Source: Colwellia sp. BRX10-3 (GTDB lineage: Bacteria > Pseudomonadota > Gammaproteobacteria > Enterobacterales > Alteromonadaceae). Taken from it: DNA of 64,000 nucleotides. Shown here in pieces: positions 18,092 through 27,702 of this stretch; the stretch's first letter is position 1; the number at the start of each line of letters is the position of its first letter. The translations under genes and the position numbers were made by a program. The stretch is from positions 1,054,001-1,118,000 of the forward strand of contig NZ_JACGWA010000001.1 in assembly GCF_014077505.1 (NCBI RefSeq), written 5' to 3'. A model generated the notes under the pieces. That model made no database searches and was not told the DNA's origin. It saw only the letters and a list, made by a program, of their open reading frames with translations.

Positions 18092-20449
18092 ATGACGCCC
18101 ATTGCTGAGCAAATAGCCAAAGAAATCGATGTAAAAACCAGCCAAATAAATGCTGCTATAAACTTATTAGATGAAGGTGCAACGGTTCCTTTTATTGCCC
18201 GTTATAGAAAAGAAGTTACCCAAGGGCTTGATGACAATCATCTACGCCACCTTGCGCAACGCTTAGTTTATTTACGCGATTTAGCCGATCGTCGAAAAGT
18301 TATTATTAGCAATATTGACCAGCAAGGAAAATTAACCCCTGCGCTAGCCGCCGAGCTTAATAATGCCGACAATAAAACCCGTTTAGAAGATCTCTATTTA
18401 CCCTATAAACCAAAAAGAAAAACCAAAGGGCAAATTGCCATTACCGCCGGCTTAGAGCCTTTAGCCAATAAAATTTATAATAATTGGCAACTCAACCCTG
18501 CGCTAGAAGCAAAAGCCTTTATTAATGCAGAACAAGGTTTTAGTGATGAAAGTGCGGTACTTGAAGGCGCACTTTATATTCTGGTTGAGCGTTTTGCTGA
18601 AGACGCTAATTTGATTCAAAAGTTACGTCGTCACTTACTTAAACAAGCTCACTTGTGCAGTAAGTTAATGAAGGGCAAAGAAAAAGAAGCGGCAAAATAC
18701 CGCGATTATTTTGAGCATTCAGAATTATTAAAATCTGTGCCGTCACACCGTATGTTAGCTATGTTACGTGGTCGAAATGAAAAACTATTATCGTTAAGTA
18801 TTGATACAGACCCTGGGCAAGAAGGGGCTTTTTCTAGCGCACAACAGCTGATCACAGAACACTTTAATTTACGGTTAACTGGCCAAGCCGCCGCAGAATT
18901 TTTAACTAAAGTGGTGCAAACAACGTGGAAAATAAAACTCAGCCAAAGTTTAGAAACAGAATTATTAGGCCAATTACGAGAACAAGCCGAAGTTGAAGCG
19001 ATTAAAGTTTTTTCACGCAATTTAAGCGACTTAATGATGGCAGCGCCAGCCGGCGCTAAAACTACTTTAGGTTTAGATCCCGGCCTTAGAACCGGTTGTA
19101 AATTAGCCATTGTCGACGCGACAGGTAAATTATTACAAACCGCGACTATATTCCCACATGCACCGCAAAACCATTGGGATAAGTCAGTACGTACTTTAGT
19201 TAATTTATGTCAACAACATAAAGTAGAGTTGGTGGCGATTGGCAACGGCACGGCTTCACGCGAAAGTGACAAACTTATTGCTGATGTTATTGCTAAATTA
19301 GAAACAAATAAGCCTACAAAAGTTATTGTTAGTGAAGCCGGCGCGTCGGTATATTCAGCGTCAGAGTTTGCCGCAAAAGAGTTTCCCGATTTAGACGTAT
19401 CGATTCGTGGTGCGGTATCGATTGCTCGCCGCTTACAAGACCCACTAGCAGAGTTAGTTAAGATAGACCCAAAAGCCATTGGTGTTGGGCAGTATCAACA
19501 CGATGTAAGCCAAAGCCAGCTTAGCCAAACCTTAGACAATGTTATTGAGGATTGTGTAAACGCGGTCGGTGTTGACTTAAATAGTGCTTCTGCAGCTTTA
19601 TTATCGCGAGTTTCAGGTTTAAACAAAACCATGGCAAATAACGTGGTGAGTTTTCGCGATGAACACGGCCGATTTAACAACCGTAATGAATTAAAAAAAG
19701 TCGCGCGTTTAGGGCCAAAAGCCTTCGAACAAGCCGCTGGATTTTTGCGGATACATAATGGTAATAATCCATTAGATTTCTCCGGTGTTCATCCTGAAAC
19801 CTACAGTCTAGTAGAACAACTGTTAAAACAACTTAACACTGACATCAGTAGTGTCATTGGTAATAAAACAGCGCTTGAAAAAATTAATGTTGAAGCCTTA
19901 ATGAGCGATGCTTTTGGTGAACTAACGGTTAAAGACATTATTAGTGAGTTAGAAAAGCCCGGTCGTGATCCGCGCCCAGAGTTCAAAACTGCAACTTTTC
20001 AAGAAGGTGTTAATACCATTAACGACCTTAAAGTTGGCATGATACTCGAAGGCGTTATTTCTAACGTGGCGAATTTTGGTGCTTTTGTCGATGTTGGTGT
20101 TCATCAAGACGGTTTAGTGCATATTTCTTCACTGACCGATAAATTTGTTAGTGATCCGCATGAAATTGTCAAAGCCGGTGAAGTAGTTAAAGTTAAAGTA
20201 ACAGAAGTTGATCCACAGCGTAAGCGCATCAGTTTAACCATGCGTTTAGATGAATCGATACCACAAGTTAAAAGCCAGCCGTCAGAAAAACCGCAGAAAG
20301 CGCAGAAAGCGCAGAAAGCGCAACATAATGACAAGAACGTTAAGCCACAACATAACAAAAATAAAACTAGAACTCAGCAACCCAAAGCAGACAATAATGC
20401 CGCGATGGGCAATGCCTTTGCAGATGCTTTTGCTAAGTTAAAGAAGTAG
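18092..20449 (+). CDS. tex: Tex family S1 RNA-binding transcription accessory protein
   Basis: 785 residues. Domain order is as in Tex/YhgF: N-terminal helical region ([17 protein letters not shown]), YqgF/RNase H-like domain ([17 protein letters not shown] about residue 328, [10 protein letters not shown] about 384), helix-hairpin-helix repeats ([37 protein letters not shown]) and an S1 domain at about 645-720 ([29 protein letters not shown]). The C-terminal tail is basic and Gln/Lys-rich and includes a tandem 9-bp DNA repeat (GCGCAGAAA, about three copies, 20291-20319). It binds nucleic acid and influences transcription. Confidence 0.97.
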   Translation: MTPIAEQIAKEIDVKTSQINAAINLLDEGATVPFIARYRKEVTQGLDDNHLRHLAQRLVYLRDLADRRKVIISNIDQQGKLTPALAAELNNADNKTRLEDLYLPYKPKRKTKGQIAITAGLEPLANKIYNNWQLNPALEAKAFINAEQGFSDESAVLEGALYILVERFAEDANLIQKLRRHLLKQAHLCSKLMKGKEKEAAKYRDYFEHSELLKSVPSHRMLAMLRGRNEKLLSLSIDTDPGQEGAFSSAQQLITEHFNLRLTGQAAAEFLTKVVQTTWKIKLSQSLETELLGQLREQAEVEAIKVFSRNLSDLMMAAPAGAKTTLGLDPGLRTGCKLAIVDATGKLLQTATIFPHAPQNHWDKSVRTLVNLCQQHKVELVAIGNGTASRESDKLIADVIAKLETNKPTKVIVSEAGASVYSASEFAAKEFPDLDVSIRGAVSIARRLQDPLAELVKIDPKAIGVGQYQHDVSQSQLSQTLDNVIEDCVNAVGVDLNSASAALLSRVSGLNKTMANNVVSFRDEHGRFNNRNELKKVARLGPKAFEQAAGFLRIHNGNNPLDFSGVHPETYSLVEQLLKQLNTDISSVIGNKTALEKINVEALMSDAFGELTVKDIISELEKPGRDPRPEFKTATFQEGVNTINDLKVGMILEGVISNVANFGAFVDVGVHQDGLVHISSLTDKFVSDPHEIVKAGEVVKVKVTEVDPQRKRISLTMRLDESIPQVKSQPSEKPQKAQKAQKAQHNDKNVKPQHNKNKTRTQQPKADNNAAMGNAFADAFAKLKK

Positions 20450-20550
20450 CTATAACTTAGTTTTTGTCTGGGGAAAATTGCCAGTTCATCTACCGGCACG
20501 GATGCACTAATGTCGTCAAGCCTTGTTCTTACATGTATGTAAGTGAGTAG

Positions 20551-20590
20551 AGTAATGCAGGAGCAATTAACGAGATGGTTAAGAACGGTC
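20551..20590 (+). repeat. Dispersed 40-bp repeat, copy B
   Basis: Matches copy A at 12678-12717 in 34 of 40 positions. It lies in the 260-bp gap between tex and the porin terminator, in a stretch with other repeat-like character (ACATGTATGT just before, CACATCCATGTG just after). Confidence 0.65.
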
Positions 20591-20639
20591 CCACTCTTTC
20601 ACATCCATGTGATCGTGACATACCGTTAATCCTAAACAT

Positions 20640-20666
20640 AAAAAAGGGGAAACTAAAAGCTTCCCC
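20640..20666 (-). terminator. Porin terminator
   Basis: On the minus strand GGGGAAGC pairs with GTTTCCCC around TTTTA, followed by a run of Us. It lies about 45 bp past the porin stop codon. Confidence 0.8.
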
Positions 20667-20709
20667 GAAAAAACCCCGGTTGGGAGGTCAACTAACGCAA
20701 GATTGTAAA

Positions 20710-21744
20710 CTAAAGCACGTATTTAGCTGAAAATTGTACATAATCAGAATCGGCATCTTGATCTGCAGATTCAAAGTTTCCTACTTCCAAACCAAATGAT
20801 AAGTCTTTGGTATAATTTTTGAAAATGTTAACGCCCCAATGTCTTCTATCGGCATCTGCAACTTCTGTCGTGGTTTTACCGAAAAATGCTGTACTGCGAA
20901 TATCGTCGCTCCAGAAATGGCGATAAGCAACCATGTATGACGTAGTTTCTTCTACTACTTCACCCACTAAATCACGTGCAGCGACAACACCAACATAACG
21001 TCCGGTTTCACCACCATGTAATTGAAAACGAATATCATCTTTACCAAAGGTGTTAACTTTACCAGCAATACCATAACCAAATGCTGACTCAGAGTTACCA
21101 CCAACCGTATTCAGTTGACGAGCTAAACCGGCAACAGAAACATTACCCCAATCACCTTTAAAGGTATATTTAGCAATAACATCAGGTATTTTGTCTTGGG
21201 TTGGATCACCTTTGTCAGACTCAGGGTTTTCTATTGCTACTTGAAAGTTACCTTGGGTATAACGAACTTGACCTTGTCGAATAAACGCGGCAGCATTTAA
21301 AGGGCCAGCAAAATCAGCGGCTTCAGCTAAAGCGCTGGTATTGACGAAGGTTGACCATGTTTGACCAACCAAAATATTTTTATATTTGATAAATGCGTGA
21401 CGTAATCTTGGATTTGACGAGTTAGATACTATTTCATTACCACCACCGCCATGAAAATCCATTTCAATAAAGCCGGTTATATCACCATGAACGTATTTAG
21501 TGTTAAAACGAGACTCTGTTGCACGAAAACTAGTGCGAGAAATATCGCCAACGCTGCCGGCACCAACCCAATAGTCGTTAGTAATACTATTAATGTTACC
21601 GTTAACATAGCGTGTATCTAATTTGATATAGCCGCCAAAGGTAATGGTGTCATCATCAGATAATTTAATTTCATAACCAGCATGTACACTGCCAGCCATA
21701 GCTAAAAGTCCTGTTGCTAATAAAAGCTTTTTCTTGTTAAACAT
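20710..21744 (-). CDS. DcaP-like outer-membrane porin
   Basis: 344 residues from ATG 21744, which follows GGGGAAAG by a good distance. An ATG five codons earlier overlaps that ribosome binding site and is less likely. Signal peptide MFNKKKLLLATGLLAMAGSVHA. The mature part fits the DcaP-like trimeric porins of Acinetobacter and marine gammaproteobacteria: IKLSDDDTITFGGYIKLDTRY, the RATESRFNTKY block, IEMDFHGGGGNE, RLRHAFIKYKNILVGQTWSTFVN, and the C-terminal strand DYVQFSAKYVL. DcaP relatives pass anionic organic acids. It lies directly downstream of an orphan acyl-CoA-synthetase C-domain gene, which may point to carboxylate uptake. Confidence 0.88.
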   Translation of the reverse strand: MFNKKKLLLATGLLAMAGSVHAGYEIKLSDDDTITFGGYIKLDTRYVNGNINSITNDYWVGAGSVGDISRTSFRATESRFNTKYVHGDITGFIEMDFHGGGGNEIVSNSSNPRLRHAFIKYKNILVGQTWSTFVNTSALAEAADFAGPLNAAAFIRQGQVRYTQGNFQVAIENPESDKGDPTQDKIPDVIAKYTFKGDWGNVSVAGLARQLNTVGGNSESAFGYGIAGKVNTFGKDDIRFQLHGGETGRYVGVVAARDLVGEVVEETTSYMVAYRHFWSDDIRSTAFFGKTTTEVADADRRHWGVNIFKNYTKDLSFGLEVGNFESADQDADSDYVQFSAKYVL

Positions 21745-21840
21745 TTTTACTTTCCCCATGTGTTATTAACCTTAGAGCAACAACAGCTATGCTCTGGCTT
21801 GTTTTTATCGTTTTAGTTTTTAATAACGTATTTATTATTT

Positions 21841-22356
21841 TTAACTGCAATTAACTAATTCGTTATTATTATTGAGCATATTTATTTTTATGTTTTGAGA
21901 TTTTAGTATTTTTCTCGAAATTTCTTTATTTTTAGCCACTGGAAATTCATCGACGAATGTTATGACGTCTGTTCGGGCAAATTCACCCAAACAGCCAGCA
22001 AGCTTTGCATTAATTACTTTTGAAAATGTTGAAAGTTCAATATTGGTGCTACTTAATTCAACGTAGGCATGTATCGCATTGCCTTTGTTTTCGTCAGGAA
22101 CACCAAATACAATCGCCTGCTCAGTGCCGGCTAATTGCTCAATGTAGTTTTCAATTGTTTGATGAGTAATACGATAACCACTAACTTTATGCGTGGCTGT
22201 AGCCTGAGACACTAACCAAATGTAGTCTTGTTCAGGTACAGAAAAAGCATCTGAATCAGCTAAATTGTCATCAACAAAATACGACCATTCGCCACTGTTA
22301 GACTGCAACCAAGATAATTGCGCTTGTTCTACACTATGATTATTCAAATTTGGCAT
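21841..22356 (-). CDS. Stand-alone AMP-ligase C-terminal domain, catalytic Lys absent
   Basis: 171 residues that match only the C-terminal lobe of acetyl/acyl-CoA synthetases (AMP-binding C domain). From about residue 47 it reads DYIWLVSQATATHKVSGYRI, then IENYIEQLAG, AIVFGVPDENKGNAIHAYVEL, LGEFARTDVITFVDEFPVAKN, then ISRKILK. The large N-terminal adenylation domain is absent, and there is no room for it upstream. In the family the motif PKTRSGKIMRRIL carries the adenylation lysine; aligned here, the Lys position is Glu (PVAKNKEISRKIL). It is probably not an active ligase. It lies about 96 bp upstream of the porin gene in the same direction. A degenerate gene or an adaptor protein are both possible. 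Confidence 0.8.
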   Translation of the reverse strand: MPNLNNHSVEQAQLSWLQSNSGEWSYFVDDNLADSDAFSVPEQDYIWLVSQATATHKVSGYRITHQTIENYIEQLAGTEQAIVFGVPDENKGNAIHAYVELSSTNIELSTFSKVINAKLAGCLGEFARTDVITFVDEFPVAKNKEISRKILKSQNIKINMLNNNNELVNCS

Positions 22357-22446
22357 ATCACTCTCTATTTAATATCTTTGATACAATATTAATCAAAGAT
22401 ATTTATGATGTTATTAACACTAGAGAATCAGGACTGATTTATAAAT

Positions 22447-22493
22447 TAGACCTAAGTCTAAATTGGTCAAAAAACACGCTAGACTTTAGTCTA
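22447..22493. promoter_or_regulatory. Twin palindromic operator-like sites
   Basis: TAGACCTAAGTCTA (22447-22460) and TAGACTTTAGTCTA (22480-22493) share TAGAC-N4-GTCTA. Their centres are 33 bp apart, about three helical turns, so a regulator would bind the same face. They lie 91-137 bp ahead of the AMP-ligase-domain gene and about 150 bp ahead of the divergent peptidase gene. Confidence 0.6.
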
Positions 22494-22642
22494 TACGAGC
22501 TAAAATTAATGACGTAAGGAAATACTTACCGTTAGTTGTCGTGAGCAATATTCTGCTGGTCGATAATTTTGCCAGCTAAGTTATAAGAAATGTTAGCATA
22601 TTGAAAATCCTATTTTTATAGCTATTCAATACAAGGTTATTC

Positions 22643-24928
22643 ATGGTTTCAAAAATAAAATCTATATCAACTAGTGCAGTTTTAGCGTGCTTAGCTTTTA
22701 ATGCTAACGCCGAGTCACTAAATATTGAAAAATACCAGCAAGCTGAGCGTAAACTCGGCAAACACACAGAGAATTTGGTTTTTGGCACTGTTGAACGACC
22801 AAGTTGGACCGAAAACAATACGCTTATTTACCAAAGTAATACTGAGCAAGGTAAGCAATTCTTTTTAATTGATGCCGTAACAAAAGTTAAGAGGTTAGCC
22901 TTCAACCATCAGAAACTTGCCAGCGCATTAGCACGTATTACTGACCAAGAAGTTAATCAAAAAAAGTTACCTTTTAGTCGTTTTGATTTTATCGCTGAGC
23001 AGCTTATTTTACTTAAAATCGACGACGAGTCATACCAATGCAATATTGATAACTATTTGTGTAAGCTAAGTAAAAATGCCGTCAAAAATGATGAACTAGT
23101 CGCTCCAAATGGCGAGCAGGCAGTTTTTATTCGCAAACATAATTTATGGTTACGTAACCTAATTGATAATAGCGAAAAGCAGTTAACGACTGACGGTATA
23201 GAGAACTTTGGTTATGCAACAAATAATGCGGGTTGGGTCCGTGGTAAAAAGCCGGTAGTAAAATGGTCTCCAGACTCAAAGAAGCTGACAACTTTCAAAC
23301 ATGACGGTCGCAACGTTGGTGAAATGGGCATAGTGTCAACGGCAGTAGGACATCCAAAAATAGATGTTTGGAAATATCCACTGCCAGGTGATGAAAATAT
23401 TTTCAAAATTCAGCGTGTAGTAATTAATATTGCTCAAGCGAGTGTTGTTGTGCTCGATATGCCTGCAGATGACCACAGATCTACCATCACAGATCATGTT
23501 GCCGGTCGCGATGGTAGCTTGTTAGATGTTGATTGGTCGAGCGATAGCAGCAACTTTGCCTTTGTTTCTTCAACACGTGATCACAAAACTGCAACACTAA
23601 AAATAGCCGATGCTATTACCGGTAAAGTCCGCACAGTTTTTACTGAAACGGCACAAAGTTTTTTCGAATCAGGTGTTAGTGGCATTAGCTGGAAATACCT
23701 AGATAAAACTAATGAATTTATTTGGTTTTCACAGCGTTCAAACTGGGGACATTTATACTTAGTCGATGCTGAAACCGGCAACATTAAAAATCAGATAACT
23801 AAAGGCGATTGGACTGTATTAGAATTGCTCAATGTTAATCAAGAAACGGGAAAACTTATTTTTTCAGGCTCAGGGAAAGAAGGTGGAGACCCCTATTTTC
23901 ATTATCTTTACAGCATCAGCAAAGACGGTTCAGATTTAACCTTACTAACCCCTGAGAAAAAGCATCATCGTATTACCTTAAATAAAAATGCTAAATATTT
24001 CTTAGACCGCGTGTCGACACCAAACCAGCCAGAAACCAGTTCTATTCGCAGTACTAGCAGTAAAACCAGTTTTATCGTCGAACAAATGGATATTACTAAG
24101 CTTACTGCTACAGGATGGCAACCACCGACACCATTTATTGTTAAAGACCGTAATAACGAGCATGACATTTACGGATTGATGTATAAGCCTAGCGATTTTA
24201 ACGCTAGCAAATCTTATCCTGTAGTAAATTACTTATACCCAGGTCCGCAAGTTGGCAGCATTCGTGGCCGCCATTTCAGAACAGCAAGAGGCGATAACCA
24301 AGCTATTGCTGAGCTTGGTTTTATTGTTATCGAAATAGACGCTTTAGGTACACCTGGGCGTTCAAAAAGCTTCCACGAATTTTATTATCAAAACATGGGC
24401 GATAGTGGTATTCCTGATCAAGTCGCCGCGATTAAACAGTTAGCCAATAAACATAACTGGATTGATAGCACGCGCGTTGGCATATGGGGACATTCAGGTG
24501 GTGGTTTTGCTTCAACACGCGCTTTGTTAACTTATCCAGATTTTTATTCGGTCGCTGTTTCTCAAGCGGGTAACCACGATAATAGAAATTATGCCGATGA
24601 ATGGGGCGAGAAGTATCATGGTGTGTTAGTAAAAAATGAAGATGGCAGCACCAACTACGATAGCCAAGCAAATCAATTAATCGTTGATAACCTAAAAGGT
24701 AAGTTACTTATCGCTCATGGCACAACGGATACTAACGTACCGCCATATAACACCTTAATCGTCGTAGAAGCATTAATTGCCGCGAATAAAGACTTTGATA
24801 TGCTAATGCTACCAAACCGCGGTCATGGCTTTGCTAGAAAGCCTTACATGATGCGTAAACGCTGGGACTACTTTGTACAACACTTAATGGCGTTAACACC
24901 ACCAAAAGAGTTTACTTTTAGTAAATAA
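22643..24928 (+). CDS. Dipeptidyl-peptidase IV-like S9 peptidase
   Basis: 761 residues with a signal peptide (MVSKIKSISTSAVLACLAFNANA), so periplasmic or secreted. Residues about 100-500 form the DPP4 N-terminal beta-propeller (VKWSPDSKKLTTFKHD, VDWSSDSSNFAFVS). The C-terminal alpha/beta-hydrolase domain has the nucleophile Ser618 in GIWGHSGGGFA, Asp696 in HGTTDTNVPPYNT and His728 in PNRGHGF. It should release N-terminal dipeptides, typically X-Pro, from peptides. It is monocistronic and divergent from the AMP-ligase-domain gene, with a strong terminator behind it. Confidence 0.95.
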   Translation: MVSKIKSISTSAVLACLAFNANAESLNIEKYQQAERKLGKHTENLVFGTVERPSWTENNTLIYQSNTEQGKQFFLIDAVTKVKRLAFNHQKLASALARITDQEVNQKKLPFSRFDFIAEQLILLKIDDESYQCNIDNYLCKLSKNAVKNDELVAPNGEQAVFIRKHNLWLRNLIDNSEKQLTTDGIENFGYATNNAGWVRGKKPVVKWSPDSKKLTTFKHDGRNVGEMGIVSTAVGHPKIDVWKYPLPGDENIFKIQRVVINIAQASVVVLDMPADDHRSTITDHVAGRDGSLLDVDWSSDSSNFAFVSSTRDHKTATLKIADAITGKVRTVFTETAQSFFESGVSGISWKYLDKTNEFIWFSQRSNWGHLYLVDAETGNIKNQITKGDWTVLELLNVNQETGKLIFSGSGKEGGDPYFHYLYSISKDGSDLTLLTPEKKHHRITLNKNAKYFLDRVSTPNQPETSSIRSTSSKTSFIVEQMDITKLTATGWQPPTPFIVKDRNNEHDIYGLMYKPSDFNASKSYPVVNYLYPGPQVGSIRGRHFRTARGDNQAIAELGFIVIEIDALGTPGRSKSFHEFYYQNMGDSGIPDQVAAIKQLANKHNWIDSTRVGIWGHSGGGFASTRALLTYPDFYSVAVSQAGNHDNRNYADEWGEKYHGVLVKNEDGSTNYDSQANQLIVDNLKGKLLIAHGTTDTNVPPYNTLIVVEALIAANKDFDMLMLPNRGHGFARKPYMMRKRWDYFVQHLMALTPPKEFTFSK

Positions 24929-24951
24929 CTCAGCATATTCTATAACGCTTG

Positions 24952-24984
24952 AAAAACCGGTATTGTAATAATATCGGTTTTTTT
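24952..24984 (+). terminator. Terminator of the S9 peptidase gene
   Basis: AAAAACCGGTATT and AATATCGGTTTTTTT form a long stem with one or two mismatches, 24 bp past the stop codon. Confidence 0.85.
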
Positions 24985-25063
24985 ACTTAGAAAGCATAAA
25001 AATGCCTTTGACACCTATGAACTCATAAATAGGCCTGTAAATAGAATGTAATTTCTCATCAAT

Positions 25064-26950
25064 TTACCAATAATACCCTAAACTCAACATCGTTTCGTTA
25101 TCCGTTAATGCTAGGCGAAAATCTAAGTGTTCATCATTAAATCTAAACCGATAACGTGCCTCTGCTTTAAAGTTAAACTTTGTTACTTGCTTATTTTCAA
25201 GATATTTTCTGGCTTCAAGGTCAATAAAAAAATTCCAATCTTCATTAATTGATTGATTTAATGTTAAATTACTTGATATATAGACTCTACCTCTATCTAA
25301 ATAATTTTCTACAATTGCCCCACCTAAATATCCACCTAAAGTGGTATTTTCAAGGAGTGGAAACGATAACCCCTTATTGGCCTTAAAGATAAAATTCGCG
25401 CAGCTAGTACATTCGTTATCTTGTTTTTGTAAGCCCAAATATAGCTTCCATGAATCATAGCCATCATAAGGCAAACCAGTTGCTTGATTAGACACGCTTA
25501 CCACTTCAAATATAGATAAACTTCTAATAGCTAACTTTGATGCTATATATTCAAGATCGAGTTCAGCCATTTTTAATGCGCCATTTCTGACGTGACCACT
25601 TTCAGCATCTAACTGATCATAATAAGCGGGCCTTAGCTTTAGAGTCATGCCATTGCCAAGTTTTCTATTATGAATAAAACTTATTTGTGAATAACTTGAT
25701 GGGCGCGCTAAATGTGGTGATTTAGCCTCCTTATAAACAAAGCTAGCCTTTCCTATAGCTAACTTATATCTATAGGCCAGAATTTGCGTATATGATCGCT
25801 TATTATGTTTTGTATTATCTTTATCCACCGCTATTAAGTATTGATAGTAGTCTAACAAAGTACTGAGTACTCTAAGTTTGACTGCAATAGTTAAGTTTTC
25901 TGAATCCAATAAACTTAACTGCCCAGTATTTGCGACTATTTTTTCAATAAACACTTTTTCATTCGATTTTAATTGCCAGTATTTATTATAGAAATTTGAT
26001 TGTCTGGATGGAATATACTTAATTTTTCTAACCAGAGGTCCGTTTTTGTAAGTTGCTGAGTTAATAGCTCTAACAACCTCTTGCGGAATAACCCAAGGTG
26101 CCTTTATTGATGGCAAGTTTATATCTTCAAATAAAGTAAAGAGTTCATACATTCTATAAACACAGTTTTCATCAAAAAAATAATAAATATAATCTTGTTC
26201 AATTAGCTCCCAAATATGTGCGACTAAAAAGTAATAATCGTCTTGAGATAAGTTTAATTGGTATTCCCACAAGTCTCGTAATTCATTTTCGAGATAATTT
26301 TGAGTATGATAGTAAAAATTTGAATGCGAAAAACTCGCATCGTATCCGCCCACAACACCTTTCAACATATAAGTTATTGGATCTTCATTTTCAGGTACTT
26401 TAGCGCCAAAATTTACACTGGTTTCTAATAAGTTAAGTTTTTCGGTATTGCTGGAATTTAATTTTAATAATGTATGGCCATAATAAGAAGCTGGATTCCC
26501 CAAATAGCCGGTAGCAAATATAAGACTTAATGATTGTGTAGATGACAGTTTTGACCAATCTAGGAAATCCTGACAAATAACAGCCTTAACTGTGGATAAA
26601 TCGAACTGCTTCTTTAGCCAATGATATCTTGCAGGGAATCTACATTGTGGGTTTTCTGCAATATTACTAACGCGCTCAGTAGACATAAAAGCGCCTAGGG
26701 TGTTAATTAACTCTTCCTTAGCGGTTAGTGTTGATATTTCACTAAAATAAAAACGCTGAGAATGAATAGCAAAAGTTCCGTTTTGACTGACTGGACTTTG
26801 TTTTAATTTAATTAACTTTTGCCATTTTATTGATTTTGAAACCGCCGTAATAAGTTCGTTGGAATAGGGTATATCCTCTATTACATGAGCATAAGATTTA
26901 AAAATATATAAAAAGCTAGTAACTACTAGTAATAAAAGTCTTAGTTGCAT
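25064..26950 (-). CDS. Lnb-like (DUF4105) membrane protein with barrel-like C-terminus
   Basis: 628 residues with an N-terminal signal sequence. The central part matches DUF4105, now called the Lnb N-terminal periplasmic domain after the lipoprotein intramolecular acyltransferase of Gram-positives. The conserved candidate catalytic residues are His159 in GNPASYYGHTLLKL and Cys263 in FFDENCVYRMYEL. The C-terminal 250 residues are strand-like with alternating aromatics (FNFKAEARYRFRFNDEHLDFRLAL) and resemble an outer-membrane barrel; the last residues are GYYW. It follows a DUF3015 gene, a recurrent pairing in gammaproteobacteria. Enzymatic activity in Gram-negatives is not established to my knowledge. 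The ribosome binding site is weak. Confidence 0.85.
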   Translation of the reverse strand: MQLRLLLLVVTSFLYIFKSYAHVIEDIPYSNELITAVSKSIKWQKLIKLKQSPVSQNGTFAIHSQRFYFSEISTLTAKEELINTLGAFMSTERVSNIAENPQCRFPARYHWLKKQFDLSTVKAVICQDFLDWSKLSSTQSLSLIFATGYLGNPASYYGHTLLKLNSSNTEKLNLLETSVNFGAKVPENEDPITYMLKGVVGGYDASFSHSNFYYHTQNYLENELRDLWEYQLNLSQDDYYFLVAHIWELIEQDYIYYFFDENCVYRMYELFTLFEDINLPSIKAPWVIPQEVVRAINSATYKNGPLVRKIKYIPSRQSNFYNKYWQLKSNEKVFIEKIVANTGQLSLLDSENLTIAVKLRVLSTLLDYYQYLIAVDKDNTKHNKRSYTQILAYRYKLAIGKASFVYKEAKSPHLARPSSYSQISFIHNRKLGNGMTLKLRPAYYDQLDAESGHVRNGALKMAELDLEYIASKLAIRSLSIFEVVSVSNQATGLPYDGYDSWKLYLGLQKQDNECTSCANFIFKANKGLSFPLLENTTLGGYLGGAIVENYLDRGRVYISSNLTLNQSINEDWNFFIDLEARKYLENKQVTKFNFKAEARYRFRFNDEHLDFRLALTDNETMLSLGYYW

Positions 26951-26968
26951 AGGATTTTTAGTCAGATA

Positions 26969-26999
26969 TAAAAATAGCTACTTAATAAGCAGCTATTTA
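26969..26999 (-). terminator. Terminator/attenuator between DUF3015 and Lnb-like genes
   Basis: On the minus strand AAATAGCTGCTT pairs with AAGTAGCTATTT (one mismatch), followed by TTATAT. It lies 18 bp past the DUF3015 stop and about 20 bp ahead of the Lnb-like start, so it may limit expression of the second gene. Confidence 0.7.
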
Positions 27000-27016
27000 T
27001 TGAGAGCAAAATTGAA

Positions 27017-27526
27017 TTAAATTGCTGCGCAGTTTCCAACAACAGAAGAGTTGTTAACCATGGTGTATAGAGTTGATGATTTTTGTACTAAACTTTGATC
27101 TTGATAATTAGCTTGGCTGATAACTTGTACCATATCGTTACGGATATTAGCAGTAATTTCAGTTTGTACATTGTTGTCACAACCAAGTACACCATACATA
27201 GAAGCTAAGTGATCACCTGTACCTTCTGCAATTTCTTCTACGATATTATCATAATTATCAATTATAAATTTCGCAGCTATAATGTTTGCGCCTGTACATG
27301 TTTGAGGACTAGCTGTAGCAGATGTAACCGCAGTAGTACCAATATCCCAAATTACATTAGAAGTAACTGCAGCCCATTTAGTATCTTTAAATAAAGCCGC
27401 ACCAATGCCACAATCGGAAAATGGATTTGGACCAGAACCTGGAGTTTTATCAAAGGCAGATACATTTAAAGAAGATGCACAAACAGCTAAAGTTACAGAA
27501 CTAATTAATATTTTTATTTTATTCAC
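27017..27526 (-). CDS. DUF3015 periplasmic protein
   Basis: 169 residues with signal peptide (cleavage near VSA-FD). DUF3015 features: the N-terminal block GSGPNPFSDCGIGAALF, then WAAVTSNVIWDIGTTAVTSATASPQTC with its Thr/Ser-rich end, a conserved Cys near 93, the helix IVEEIAEGTGDHLASMYGVLGC, and a terminal Cys (VVGNCAAI). Four cysteines suggest two disulphides. Function unknown. It is placed ahead of the Lnb-like gene and transcribed with it, with a terminator in between. Confidence 0.88.
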   Translation of the reverse strand: MNKIKILISSVTLAVCASSLNVSAFDKTPGSGPNPFSDCGIGAALFKDTKWAAVTSNVIWDIGTTAVTSATASPQTCTGANIIAAKFIIDNYDNIVEEIAEGTGDHLASMYGVLGCDNNVQTEITANIRNDMVQVISQANYQDQSLVQKSSTLYTMVNNSSVVGNCAAI

Positions 27527-27660
27527 GTTATATCCATATTTTATTATAAAAGAGACTCTTTAAGCCAAAGCATAATACAAATAAAATACCTATAAATCAA
27601 TATATTGATACATTAATACAATACTTCTTCATACATAACTTATGATCTATTGTTAGACAT

Positions 27661-27686
27661 AAAAAAAGGACATAAAGCCCTTTTTA
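27661..27686 (-). terminator. Terminator of the YceI/cytochrome b561 operon
   Basis: AAAAAGG and CCTTTTT pair around a short AT loop, directly 17 bp beyond the yceI stop codon on the minus strand. Confidence 0.65.
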
Positions 27687-27702
27687 TAATACTGATGATT
27701 TT

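Noticed and set aside
20291-20319. 9-bp tandem repeat as a CRISPR or VNTR element
   Set aside because: It is the in-frame Lys/Ala/Gln tail of Tex, too short and coding.
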